Positions 9,186-17,192 of a DNA stretch of 64,000 nucleotides are shown one piece after another (position 1 is the stretch's first letter; the number at the start of each line of letters is the position of its first letter). The position numbers and the translations under genes were made by a program. Under the pieces are notes generated by a model. That model saw only the letters and a program-made list of their open reading frames with translations. It had not been told where the DNA came from and ran no database searches. The stretch covers positions 62,001 through 126,000 of the forward strand of contig JAFKKH010000017.1 of assembly GCA_017305665.1 (NCBI GenBank), given 5' to 3'. The DNA is from Hyphomicrobiales bacterium (GTDB taxonomy: Bacteria > Pseudomonadota > Alphaproteobacteria > Rhizobiales > Xanthobacteraceae).

Positions 9186-10139
9186 GTGCTGCAGTACAGC
9201 TACAGGCCGCAGTTTCCTGAAACTGCCCGCCAGCGACGGGATATCGACCAGGCATGGATCGACTATCTTCCAATCACGGAGCGACCGCCGCTGACATGGC
9301 CAGGCGGCGCTCGTATTGCCGTGATGGTTTGTCCAAATGTCCTATACTACGAACTGATGCCGCCCCCCGATCCGTGGATCAATCCGTGGGCTCGCATGAC
9401 CCCGGATGTGATGATGTATGGACGGCAGGAGTTCGGCGCGCGCGTCGGATTCTGGAGAATGGTTGATGTGCTCGACAAGTATAATTTGCCCTGCACAGCC
9501 GTTCTGAATGTCGCCGCGCTCGCGAAATTTCCGGAGATCCGCAACGCGCTCATCGAACGCAGATGGGATATCCTCGGACACGGCATGCACAATACGCGCT
9601 TTATCTGCGGGTACGGCGAGGAACAGGAACGTCAGTATTATCGGGACATGCGGCGGATTGTGCTCGACGAAACAGGTGTCGACATGAGGGGCATGGGTGG
9701 ACCGGGTCCTCAAGCTGCCACCGAGAACACTCCCGATCTGCTGGCCGAAGAGGGGTTCTGGTACTACAGCGATTTCTTTCACGATGACCAGCCCTTCCCC
9801 ATTCGGGTGCGCTCGAACAGATTGATCTCGATGCCTTACTCAGTTGAGACCAACGACGTTCCCGTGTTTGCGACTGCTTACGAGGCTGACGACTTTGCCG
9901 ACCTGGTGAAAAGGCAGTTTGACCGGCTTTACGCGGAGGGCGGCCGCACAATGTGCTTCACGATCCACCCCGCACTCATCGGCCAGGCCCAACGAGCAAA
10001 ATACCTTGAAGTGGCGCTGCAATATCTAACGTCTCGATCAGACGTGTGGTTCGCTACCGGAAGGGAAATAGCCGACTACTACCTGACCCACTGCTATGCT
10101 TCGGTCGTGAACCATCTGTCGACTTGGCAAAACGCCTAA
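9186..10139 (+). CDS. PuuE-like polysaccharide deacetylase-fold protein 2
   Basis: From the GTG at 9186 this is a 317-residue protein. The start is chosen because AGGAG lies seven bases upstream; an ATG at 9144 has no such site. It is a paralogue of the protein at 78-980: WPGG (39-42), the strand MVCPNVLYYEL replacing the usual Asp-Asp motif, the PPPDPW stretch, and GHG at 131-133. No signal peptide. It is transcribed divergently from the importer operon and upstream of the MarR gene. The N-terminal extension of about 30 residues is absent in paralogue 1. A hydrolase of a cyclic amide or imide is the best guess from PuuE-like relatives. Two copies in one regulon suggest either heteromeric assembly or two successive substrates. 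Confidence 0.8.
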   Translation: MLQYSYRPQFPETARQRRDIDQAWIDYLPITERPPLTWPGGARIAVMVCPNVLYYELMPPPDPWINPWARMTPDVMMYGRQEFGARVGFWRMVDVLDKYNLPCTAVLNVAALAKFPEIRNALIERRWDILGHGMHNTRFICGYGEEQERQYYRDMRRIVLDETGVDMRGMGGPGPQAATENTPDLLAEEGFWYYSDFFHDDQPFPIRVRSNRLISMPYSVETNDVPVFATAYEADDFADLVKRQFDRLYAEGGRTMCFTIHPALIGQAQRAKYLEVALQYLTSRSDVWFATGREIADYYLTHCYASVVNHLSTWQNA

Positions 10140-10308
10140 CCGAGAACGGAGATGATTTTGCAGAAAGCACGCATTTTCCCGCGAGTTTCGGCTCCGGTAC
10201 ACCTTTTCCCAGTTGCGAGAGGCAGCTTCTCGGTCTACTTCTGGTAGAGAGCCGCTTGGATCCCTTGGCCAGTGCTTTACCCTTACGAACCTTAGACTGG
10301 ATTACCGA

Positions 10309-10809
10309 ATGGCCCTCAAAACTAAACCTCGAGAGGGGGCTGACAACATCCGCTTGGAATTATCAGAACGCTCCTTCTATCGATTTTCCCTCCTCGCCGG
10401 CCAAATCAACAAAGCCATCGGTCGCGCCTACGTAAGGCGCTATGGTCGTCCGGCCCACGGGTGGAGAGTTCTTACAGTCCTCGGAAACTTTGGTCCTTTA
10501 TCCGCGACTGAGATTACGCATCATAACACTCTCGAAATCGACAAGGTTACGCGCATTGTCGATAGCCTGGTGGAACAGGGCCTTGTTACCCGGCAACAGG
10601 ATAGCGAAGATCGTCGAAGGGTCATCGTTGCTCTCACCGCCAAGGGCAAGCGCATCTACGTCCAGATTGAAGAGATGATCGGTCAGATGGAGCACGAGTT
10701 CTTGATCGTTCTTTCGAACCAGGAGCGCGAGATCCTCTACGATATCCTGGAGCGATTGAAGCAGCGCGGCGACCAGGTATTTCGGACAGCGGCCCGTTGG
10801 GCCACTTAA
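10309..10809 (+). CDS. MarR family transcriptional regulator
   Basis: From the ATG at 10309 this is a 166-residue winged-helix protein of the MarR family. Seen: an N-terminal dimerisation helix, recognition-helix region around ATEITHHNTLEIDKVTRIVDSLVEQGLV, and the wing DSEDRRRVIVALTAKG with the conserved D-DRR. MarR proteins bind short palindromes as dimers and release DNA on ligand binding. It is the only regulator in the first 17 kb and sits inside the cluster, so it is the best candidate to bind the shared NTTG-N7-CAAN elements, although none was found in its own 169-base upstream gap. An alternative start at 10213 would add 32 residues that do not look family-like. Confidence 0.88.
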   Translation: MALKTKPREGADNIRLELSERSFYRFSLLAGQINKAIGRAYVRRYGRPAHGWRVLTVLGNFGPLSATEITHHNTLEIDKVTRIVDSLVEQGLVTRQQDSEDRRRVIVALTAKGKRIYVQIEEMIGQMEHEFLIVLSNQEREILYDILERLKQRGDQVFRTAARWAT

Positions 10810-10861
10810 ACTGAACTGCCGCGACACAACGAGCTCCGCCTTTCATGCTCTCATTTGCTCT

Positions 10862-12088
10862 TTATCGAGAGGCGACAAAGCTCTTTAGCGGAATTGATGT
10901 GTCAGTCGCCCGATCAACCGGTACTAGAGCATCGGCAGCTATAAGCTTCCGGGCGGCCATATGGTCGGCAGGTTTGTTGACGGATTCGACGACTTTGAGC
11001 CGACCGTCGCGATCATATCCAAGTATCGAGAATGCGCGGTCAGCAACGTCGCCGCGCGCTACGAATGTGTCGCAGTTCGACCAAATGCCGGCAATTTGCA
11101 GCTTAAGATCCGATTGGTCGCTCCAGAACCAAGGCACCGCATCATAGTTTCCTTTCTTTCCGGTCAAACGACGCGCAACAGTCTTGGCTTGGTCGAGAGC
11201 ATTTTGCACGCACTCCAGGCGAGCAAGTCCTCCTGGCACGAATTTGTTGGGGTGCCGTGTGCAGTCGCCGACTGCCGAAATGGAATCGTCCGCCGTCAGC
11301 AGATCGATATCGACAATAATCCCGTTATCGCAGGGCAAGCCTGCCTCAATCGCCAGGCCGTCTTCTGCTGTCGTTCCGATGCCCGCAACCGCGAGGTCTG
11401 CCGGCATTACAAGGCCATCGGACAGTCGGAGTTCAAGCTCGGAGCCGTTCGATCGAATGCCAACAACGGTCCTGGAGAGGCTGATATTGACTCCCATCCT
11501 TCGGTGCTCGACCTCGAAGAACGACGACATCAACGGGCTCACGCTCCGAGCCAGGAGGCGATCACTTTGTTCGACGACGTGAGCTTCACAGCCCATCTGC
11601 AAGGCGACCGCGGCGAACTCCAAACCGATAAAGCCGGCCCCGATGATCGCTATCCTCTCTGCCCGTGTCAGACGAGCGCGCAACGCTTCCGCGTCCCGCA
11701 AACTTCCGAGATAATTTATTTCAGCGCCGTCCGTTGCGAACGGCAACCGCCGCTGGCGAGATCCTGTCGCAAGAATAAGATGTCCGTACGACAGCGTTTC
11801 CCCGGTTTCGAGACATAGGGCCTTTGCATGTCTATCGATGCGGATCGCTTTCCCGTGATGAAGCTTGATATCTCGCTGCGCGTAAAATCCCTCTCCGCGA
11901 AGCACCAGCCCATCCGCCTCCACCTCGCCCTTCATGAAGGCCTTGGACAAAGGCGGGCGTTGATACGGAAGGTTCTGCTCGCCATTTACGAGCAGAACCG
12001 GTCCGTCGAAGCCCTCATCTCTGAGAGCTGCGGCCGCGCCCACACCGGCATGACCCGCTCCTAAAATTACAACCGGTTCGGCGGCCAT
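10862..12088 (-). CDS. FAD-dependent ferredoxin reductase (Rieske oxygenase electron-transfer partner)
   Basis: This 408-residue protein passes electrons from NAD(P)H to a ferredoxin. It has two dinucleotide-binding folds: VVILGAGHAGVGAA at the N-terminus for FAD and IAIIGAGFIGLE in the middle for NAD(P)H, plus RPPLSKAF and the C-terminal ISAVGDC typical of the BphA4/ThcD-type oxygenase-coupled reductases. It has no [2Fe-2S] domain of its own. The ATG at 12088 is chosen; a GTG at 12103 overlaps the last base of the Rieske gene stop. It is directly downstream of the Rieske oxygenase gene and cotranscribed. No ferredoxin gene is visible in the island, so the intermediate carrier must come from elsewhere or be bypassed. 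Confidence 0.9.
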   Translation of the reverse strand: MAAEPVVILGAGHAGVGAAAALRDEGFDGPVLLVNGEQNLPYQRPPLSKAFMKGEVEADGLVLRGEGFYAQRDIKLHHGKAIRIDRHAKALCLETGETLSYGHLILATGSRQRRLPFATDGAEINYLGSLRDAEALRARLTRAERIAIIGAGFIGLEFAAVALQMGCEAHVVEQSDRLLARSVSPLMSSFFEVEHRRMGVNISLSRTVVGIRSNGSELELRLSDGLVMPADLAVAGIGTTAEDGLAIEAGLPCDNGIIVDIDLLTADDSISAVGDCTRHPNKFVPGGLARLECVQNALDQAKTVARRLTGKKGNYDAVPWFWSDQSDLKLQIAGIWSNCDTFVARGDVADRAFSILGYDRDGRLKVVESVNKPADHMAARKLIAADALVPVDRATDTSIPLKSFVASR

Positions 12089-12102
12089 CGCTGCCCGCAG
12101 CA

Positions 12103-13413
12103 CTATTGAGCCATGACTGCATTCGCGGTCGACAAATGCCGCTCATCGACACCCAAGGACCGCTCGTAATCCTCCTGCGCCTTCACGACCGCCTGCCAAG
12201 GCTTATCTGCTGAAAGATTGAATGAACAAGCACGCTGGTTGTAGTCGAGCGAGGGATCCTGACCCGGCAACGGCTTTCCTTCATCCATTTCCTTGAGCTT
12301 CTGCAACAGGAGCTTACGATAGAACATCACCGCCTTATCGCTGGTCCCGAGATGCTCCTTCGTGCGATCGACGATGGGCAGCATGCTTTCTTGGACAACA
12401 CGATCCTGAACCGCAGCACCGGATACCCCTGAGAAATTGCCGCGCTTCATTCTCTCGCGGTCCTGCAAGTGCATGTTGGCCAGACTATGCGGCGTTTTGT
12501 ATTCCGGTGGCGAGGTCAGGTGACCCCAGTTCGAATACGCGGCCTCCTTATCGATCGGCTTTTCAAGGTCAAAATGAACGTAGAAGGTATAACAGTTGTG
12601 ATCGTCGATGGGATGCCATGCCTTGAACAACCTGGACTCCCGCGGGCCGGTCGCAATGTAGCAATAGAATGGCGCGATCCACTCAGTTGAACGGACATAG
12701 TGCACGTCCGGCTTCTCGGTGTTGCGAACCGCACCAACACGCATGAGGTATGGCGTCTCTTCGCAATGGATGACTGGCGCGCCGTCCGACATCAGATGGG
12801 CAATCGACTCCCAACCCGCACCGGCCCAACTTTCCTTGTCCTCGAGATCGAAATCTCGATGCAGATAGTTCGGATGCGCCGGGTCCAAATCACCTTCGAC
12901 GCCCTGCAAGTAATTGCTCGCCTGGTGCATCTTCACAACAAGCAGCTGGCTCTCGGGAAGATTCAGCCAGGGAAATTTCGGGAAGGGAGGCTCAAGCTCC
13001 GGCGGCCCCATATACGCCCAAAGAAGCTGCCCGGCTTCCCGAACTGGATAAGAGACGTGCTGCAATTTTTTGGCGAAGGTTCGCGTTGGCGGCTCAGGCG
13101 GAGATTCCAGCACGTAGCCACAACCCATCTTCCAACCGTGATAGAGGCACCGAAGGCCATCCTCTTCGTTTCGGCCATACACCAGTGATGCTCCGCGATG
13201 CGGACAGTATTCACCGATGAGACCGACCTTCCCATTCGGATCGCGGAACGCAACCAAGGCCTCACCCAACAGCTTCACCCGAATTGGTGCACCGCCCGGC
13301 TCAGCAATTTGCTCCAGCTTGGCGGCAGGAATCCAATACCGCCGCATGAAGCGGCCCATAGGAGTTTCAGGGCCCACCTGCGTGAGCGCCATATTGTCTT
13401 CATGTCTCAGCAT
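12103..13413 (-). CDS. Rieske non-heme iron oxygenase, alpha subunit (phthalate dioxygenase-like)
   Basis: This 436-residue oxygenase resembles the phthalate 4,5-dioxygenase/phenoxybenzoate dioxygenase branch, which acts as homo-oligomers without a beta subunit. The Rieske cluster ligands are Cys70, His72, Cys89 and His92. The mononuclear iron site has His180 and His185 with the bridging Asp175 or Asp177 in GDLDPAH. The N-terminus (LRHEDNMALTQVGPETPMG) is typical of the group. ATG at 13413 with GGAGG upstream. Its reductase partner follows directly. The promoter (13443-13471) overlaps the most symmetrical shared element. Likely chemistry is hydroxylation or oxidative demethylation/ring attack on an aromatic or heterocyclic substrate; the substrate is unknown. 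Confidence 0.92.
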   Translation of the reverse strand: MLRHEDNMALTQVGPETPMGRFMRRYWIPAAKLEQIAEPGGAPIRVKLLGEALVAFRDPNGKVGLIGEYCPHRGASLVYGRNEEDGLRCLYHGWKMGCGYVLESPPEPPTRTFAKKLQHVSYPVREAGQLLWAYMGPPELEPPFPKFPWLNLPESQLLVVKMHQASNYLQGVEGDLDPAHPNYLHRDFDLEDKESWAGAGWESIAHLMSDGAPVIHCEETPYLMRVGAVRNTEKPDVHYVRSTEWIAPFYCYIATGPRESRLFKAWHPIDDHNCYTFYVHFDLEKPIDKEAAYSNWGHLTSPPEYKTPHSLANMHLQDRERMKRGNFSGVSGAAVQDRVVQESMLPIVDRTKEHLGTSDKAVMFYRKLLLQKLKEMDEGKPLPGQDPSLDYNQRACSFNLSADKPWQAVVKAQEDYERSLGVDERHLSTANAVMAQ

Positions 13414-13442
13414 AGCCGCCTCCGTTCGATCCCATTGTCGAC

Positions 13443-13471
13443 GATATAATCATTTTAATTGCGAAACACAA
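13443..13471 (-). promoter_or_regulatory. Sigma70-like promoter for Rieske oxygenase operon
   Basis: On the minus strand TTGTGT (13471-13466) and TATATC (13448-13443) are exactly 17 bases apart. The -35 lies inside operator-like copy 4, the same geometry as at 9086-9114. The ATG follows about 30 bases after the -10. Confidence 0.55.
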
Positions 13472-13474
13472 TTA
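13456..13474 (-). promoter_or_regulatory. Shared operator-like element, copy 4 (before Rieske operon)
   Basis: TAATTG-N7-CAATTA is a perfect 6-bp inverted repeat and the most symmetrical copy; the core is 13458-13472. Read toward the gene: ATTGTGTTTCGCAAT followed by TAAAA. It covers the -35 and part of the spacer of the Rieske promoter. Confidence 0.7.
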
Positions 13475-13529
13475 TATTGTGATGCCTTTTTAAGCAAAGC
13501 GTCGCTTCGGAGCAGAGCTGCGAGTCCGC

Positions 13530-13667
13530 TCACGGCGATCGCAGGAACAGCGCGAAGCCAACCGCATAAGCAGCTATGGCGGCTCCTGCGATGGCAAAGG
13601 CTCGAAGGATATCCTTCCTGAAGGACCGATAATCCTTCTCTTCTGCGACCGGAAAGAGCTCCCACAT
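13530..13667 (-). CDS. Small single-span membrane protein (45 aa), hypothetical
   Basis: The minus strand encodes a 45-residue protein starting MWELFPVAEEKDYRSF and ending FLRSP. The first 22 residues are charged; residues 23-42 (starting AFAIAGAAIAAYAVG) form one clear transmembrane helix, and a final Arg-Ser-Pro caps it. A coherent charged-then-hydrophobic layout in so short a frame argues that it is real, but the Shine-Dalgarno match is weak (GAG about seven bases before the ATG). It lies between the flavin reductase gene (150 bases upstream) and the Rieske promoter, same strand, so it could end the LLM operon. Function unknown; no homologue recognised. Confidence 0.45.
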   Translation of the reverse strand: MWELFPVAEEKDYRSFRKDILRAFAIAGAAIAAYAVGFALFLRSP

Positions 13668-13815
13668 GAATCAGCTCATTGAACGCCGAGAGACCGTCTC
13701 AAATCTCGACACTTCGCTTCGTTATCTCGCGCAAACGCCTCTTTCCGAAACCACCGCATCAAATGTGCTTCGTCGATGCAGTCGGGAAATGCGCGACCGA
13801 GTCCACACGCTGACG

Positions 13816-14346
13816 TCAACTGGCCAGCCTTCGATAGGCCCCGTCGAAGTACAAAAGCGGATCCCTCTGCTTCACGCAGGTATCGATAACTCGACCCACG
13901 AAAATCGTGTGTGTATGCACATCAAGTCTCGATTCCAGTTCGCATAACACGTACGCAATGGCATCCGACAAAACTGGCGTTCTGCCATTGATCAGCCTGT
14001 GTGGCGCCGATTCGAACGGGTTTAGCTTTTTCGACGCGAACAGATCCGCCAAATCCTCTTGGGCCGCTCCCAATACATTCACGGAAAACGCACAACTCCC
14101 TTCCAGAAAGGCGTGCGTCCTGGACGTTTTATTGAGAATAACCAATAGAGTCGGCGGATCTGCGCTGGCGCTGCATATTGCCGTTGCGGTCATCCCGTGC
14201 AACCCGTCAGGACCCGCAACGCCAACCACGCAGACCGCACCAGCCAGTTTCCTCATCACTCCTTTGAACGTTGAGCTGTCGACGCCTTGCGAGTCGCTCT
14301 GAATACGCATGTTCAGGACGCGTCCCTCTGTTCGCTCGATTGCCAT
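13816..14346 (-). CDS. Flavin reductase (FMN/FAD-binding split-barrel, RutF/HpaC-like)
   Basis: This 176-residue protein has the flavin reductase-like split barrel: TFKGVMRKLAGAVCVVGV, GLHGMTATAICSASADPPTLLVILN and the later FSVNVLGAAQEDLADLFA. Such enzymes supply reduced FMN to a partner monooxygenase, here most likely the LLM enzyme at 16034-17155 in the same minus-strand run. It is 42 bases downstream of the binding-protein gene. The ATG at 14346 is immediately preceded by an 18-bp perfect palindrome and has no Shine-Dalgarno site; a start at 14310 is possible. The LLM plus reductase pairing recalls RutA/RutF uracil ring opening, but RutB-E equivalents are not all present. Confidence 0.88.
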   Translation of the reverse strand: MAIERTEGRVLNMRIQSDSQGVDSSTFKGVMRKLAGAVCVVGVAGPDGLHGMTATAICSASADPPTLLVILNKTSRTHAFLEGSCAFSVNVLGAAQEDLADLFASKKLNPFESAPHRLINGRTPVLSDAIAYVLCELESRLDVHTHTIFVGRVIDTCVKQRDPLLYFDGAYRRLAS

Positions 14347-14364
14347 GTTGACTGATCAGTCAAC
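14347..14364. promoter_or_regulatory. 18-bp perfect palindrome abutting a start codon
   Basis: GTTGACTGATCAGTCAAC is identical to its reverse complement and ends exactly at the base before the ATG at 14346, occupying the place of the ribosome-binding site. It has no loop, so it is more like a protein-binding site (the TGACTGATCAGTCA core resembles TetR-type operators) than a hairpin. No TetR gene is in the window. Confidence 0.55.
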
Positions 14365-14388
14365 GCTTCGCCGTTAGAGTTCGCCGCT

Positions 14389-15924
14389 TTACGCCATGGA
14401 AAACAGAGAGGGCATCACATATCCCGCCACATGCGGCGTGAACTTCAGCGTCGGCTTGTAGACGACCGGTTGGTAGTACTGAAAGAGAGGGATGATGTAG
14501 GCATTGTCGGACACGGTCTGATCGATCGCTTTGTACTGCGCGAGCCGCTTCTCCTCATCCTTCTGTACAAATGCTGCCTTCAATGCGTCGTCCAGCTGGC
14601 CGCCCTTCCATGAGGAGTGAGCACTGGCGGAGATCATGGCTGTACCAAGCGAGCTTTCCGGATCAGCGGTTGAATTCCCCCAGTCATAGAATGCTGCCGG
14701 CGCCAGCTTGTGCTGTGCACGCAATTCGAAGTGCTTCGCAATCTCATAGACTTCGATGTTCGCGTGGATACCGACCTTTCTCCACATCTGGACGATCGCC
14801 TGAACGATCTCGTAATCTTTCGGTTTATAACCCTTCGTGGTCTGTATCGTCAGCTCGACGGGCTTGCTTGGCGAATAGCCGGACTTGGCAAGCAACTCAC
14901 CAGCCTTTGCGGGATCGAACGGAGTATAGATCGACGGATCGAAGCCCTTGTATTCGGGAGCCAGCAACGTCCCAAGCGGCTTTGCATATCCGCGCAGCAG
15001 ACGTTCAACGATCGCCTTCTTGTCGATTGCAAAGACCGCAGCCCGTCGCACGTTCTCATCGGCAAACGCGCCCTCGTTGTTTACGAAAATTAGAGCGACG
15101 TCGGCGATCGGATAACAACTGCCCGCAAGCCCGCGACTTTTTAGCCGTTCGTATTCCTCATATGGAACATCGGCCGTTGCATCGGCACTTCCGCGCTCAA
15201 GCTCGGCGACCCTGCTGGGTGGATCGGTGACGAATTTGAAAACAACCGTCTCAAACTCCGGGCGAGGACCCCAATAGTCGCTGAATTTCTTCAAACGGAG
15301 GAACGATCCGCGTTCATACGTATCGAACATGTATGGGCCGGTTCCGATCGGCTTCTTCTCGAAGCCCTCGGCACCCACCTTCTCGTAGTATTTCTTCGGA
15401 AGAAGATAGCAACCGAGGAACGTGAGGCGCTCGAGCATGTTTGCACGCCAAGGCGACACATCGAACGTGATGGTATTGCCGTTGACAACAAAGTTCTTGT
15501 TACTCGCAAAGATGGGGGCAAGCGGCGCCTTGGGATCGGTAAGTCGCTTCAAATTCCAAAGCACATCATCGATCGTTACGGTTTCGCCGTCGTGCCATTT
15601 CACTCCCGCGCGAAGCGTCAACGATATCTTCGATTTGTCGTCGTTCCAGCCAAACTTCTCGATCACACCCGGACTGAGCGTCAAATCGGGATTTTGGGTA
15701 ATATACGGGTCATAGATGGTTCGAAAGATGGACTGATTTCCCGGACTCGTTGTCTGCGGACCTGTGTTGGGGTCGAAGGCCGCCGGCGCTGCCGGGTAAG
15801 CGATCGTCAGAACATCGCCCGGAGCGGACTTGGCCGCCTCGCCGAATAAAGCAAAATCACTTCCGGCCGCCAGCGTGGACAAGCCGGCAAGCTGCAATAG
15901 AGAACGTCGTGACAGATTGCTCAT
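14389..15924 (-). CDS. ABC transporter substrate-binding protein, family 5 (Opp/Dpp type), TAT-exported
   Basis: This 511-residue periplasmic binding protein has a twin-arginine leader (NLSRRSLLQLAGLSTLAAG) and family-5 layout: LTIAYPAAPAAFDPNTGPQ at the mature N-terminus, LTLRAGVKWHDGETVTIDDV and a C-terminal domain closing at FTPHVAGYVMP. Length is normal. GGAGG lies before the ATG at 15924. It is 109 bases downstream of the LLM monooxygenase gene, same strand. Although separated by 5.6 kb from the permease/ATPase genes at 5.2-8.8 kb, it is the only family-5 binding protein here and very likely feeds that importer. Family-5 proteins bind peptides, opines, nickel chelates and various amide compounds. 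Confidence 0.92.
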   Translation of the reverse strand: MSNLSRRSLLQLAGLSTLAAGSDFALFGEAAKSAPGDVLTIAYPAAPAAFDPNTGPQTTSPGNQSIFRTIYDPYITQNPDLTLSPGVIEKFGWNDDKSKISLTLRAGVKWHDGETVTIDDVLWNLKRLTDPKAPLAPIFASNKNFVVNGNTITFDVSPWRANMLERLTFLGCYLLPKKYYEKVGAEGFEKKPIGTGPYMFDTYERGSFLRLKKFSDYWGPRPEFETVVFKFVTDPPSRVAELERGSADATADVPYEEYERLKSRGLAGSCYPIADVALIFVNNEGAFADENVRRAAVFAIDKKAIVERLLRGYAKPLGTLLAPEYKGFDPSIYTPFDPAKAGELLAKSGYSPSKPVELTIQTTKGYKPKDYEIVQAIVQMWRKVGIHANIEVYEIAKHFELRAQHKLAPAAFYDWGNSTADPESSLGTAMISASAHSSWKGGQLDDALKAAFVQKDEEKRLAQYKAIDQTVSDNAYIIPLFQYYQPVVYKPTLKFTPHVAGYVMPSLFSMA

Positions 15925-16033
15925 GTTGGGCCTCCTCCTGTACTCCCCGATCCTCTGGCTGGGATCGTGCGTGAGTGATCTACGAAAGCAAAACGGCTAG
16001 GTCGGCTACGAAGCTTCTCCGACGTCGATCGGA

Positions 16034-17155
16034 CTACTGGGCACGCAATCCCTTCCTGGCAAGACGTGGCAAAACCTCTTGAACGAAGAACGGCATTTCC
16101 TCGAGGTAATTCACGAACGAGATTGCGACTCCGTCAAAACCCGCATTCGACAGTTGGGCGAGTTGCTCCGCCACGTCATCGGGAGATCCGCACAGAGAGT
16201 AGCTCCCACCGTAGCCAAGCACGGCTCTGACCTGCTGTTGATGACGGACATACTCAGTCTCCGCGGATGAACGGGTCTTCGAACCAAATGCGCCGGTATA
16301 CAGCCGGTACTGCTCATCCAACGCTTCCCAATCGGCATTTTCGACGCAGTGCATTGCGTATTGCTGGGCCAACTCACGCGTTCCCCTGCACACAACCGAC
16401 GCCGGGATCCATACGTTGATATTGCGTCCGGCAGCCTGCGCCAGAGCCTTGGTTTCAGCGATGCGGCCGCGGCTCTCTTCGGGAGTTCGGCAGTAATCGA
16501 AATGCAAATCGACGTTGCGGATTGCGAAATCGCGCCCCGTTTCGGACGCTCCAGCGCTCATTGTTATGGGAGCGACACCGCCGTACGGAGCCGGCTCTCC
16601 GGTCAACTTCTTAAGATCAAAAAATTCGCTGGTGTAATCTTGTGGCTCTTTGGCAGCCCATAGCGACTTCACGACATTGAACCAGTCTTCGCCGTACTTG
16701 TAGCGCAGGTCGTGCGCGAGAGCTTCAACGCCGAACATATCGAATTCGCTTTTATTCCAGCCGCAAACGATATTGAGGCCAAATCGACCGTGGCCGATAT
16801 GATCTGCCGTCACCATCTGCTTCGCGGCAAAAACGGGATGAACCATCGGCACGTGCACCGTCCCGAAGACAGTAATCCTGCTGGTCTTCGCCAGCAGACC
16901 GGTCGCCCAGGTCAGTGTTTCCCAGGATTTCGAATTGACGTTCGAGGCGCCGCCAAAGCCGCTCCAGCGGGCAATCGGCACCATGCACTCGAAACCGACC
17001 TGGTCGGCGAGCATGGCGAGCCGCTCGTTCCCCTCCCAACTTCCGTTCCATCGCTCGGGAAGCTTGGTAAAGGCCAATCCTCCACTGCAGTTTGCTCCGA
17101 ACAGACCAAGCTTCAGCTTGTTGCCGCCGAGCAAACCCGGATTGCGCTCCACCAT
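16034..17155 (-). CDS. LLM-class flavin-dependent monooxygenase (RutA/SsuD-like)
   Basis: From the ATG at 17155 this is a 373-residue bacterial luciferase-like (LLM) enzyme. Seen: KLGLFGANCSGG at the barrel start, RWSGFGG, TVFGTVHVPMVHP, and GRFGLNIVCGWNKSEFDMFG, a hallmark of the RutA/SsuD/SfnG branch that uses FMNH2 and O2 for oxidative cleavage. No signal peptide. The partner reductase is probably 13816-14346. A frame extending to a TTG at 17221 would overlap the shared operator-like element and is rejected; the ATG has GAGGGG upstream. First gene of the operon LLM - binding protein - flavin reductase. Substrate unknown; oxidative ring opening or C-N/C-S cleavage is the plausible chemistry. 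Confidence 0.9.
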   Translation of the reverse strand: MVERNPGLLGGNKLKLGLFGANCSGGLAFTKLPERWNGSWEGNERLAMLADQVGFECMVPIARWSGFGGASNVNSKSWETLTWATGLLAKTSRITVFGTVHVPMVHPVFAAKQMVTADHIGHGRFGLNIVCGWNKSEFDMFGVEALAHDLRYKYGEDWFNVVKSLWAAKEPQDYTSEFFDLKKLTGEPAPYGGVAPITMSAGASETGRDFAIRNVDLHFDYCRTPEESRGRIAETKALAQAAGRNINVWIPASVVCRGTRELAQQYAMHCVENADWEALDEQYRLYTGAFGSKTRSSAETEYVRHQQQVRAVLGYGGSYSLCGSPDDVAEQLAQLSNAGFDGVAISFVNYLEEMPFFVQEVLPRLARKGLRAQ

Positions 17156-17192
17156 CTCGCCCCTCACCTGTCGGCTCTGTTCATTGCCAGGA

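Noticed and set aside
13666-13947. 93-residue plus-strand frame
   Set aside because: Partly antisense to the flavin reductase, no motif; overlaps the start of the 45-residue membrane protein on the other strand.
13816-17155. Assigning the LLM and flavin reductase genes as rutA and rutF
   Set aside because: The pairing and motifs resemble the Rut pathway, but rutB-E equivalents are not recognisable and the cluster is otherwise different, so the symbols would overstate the evidence.
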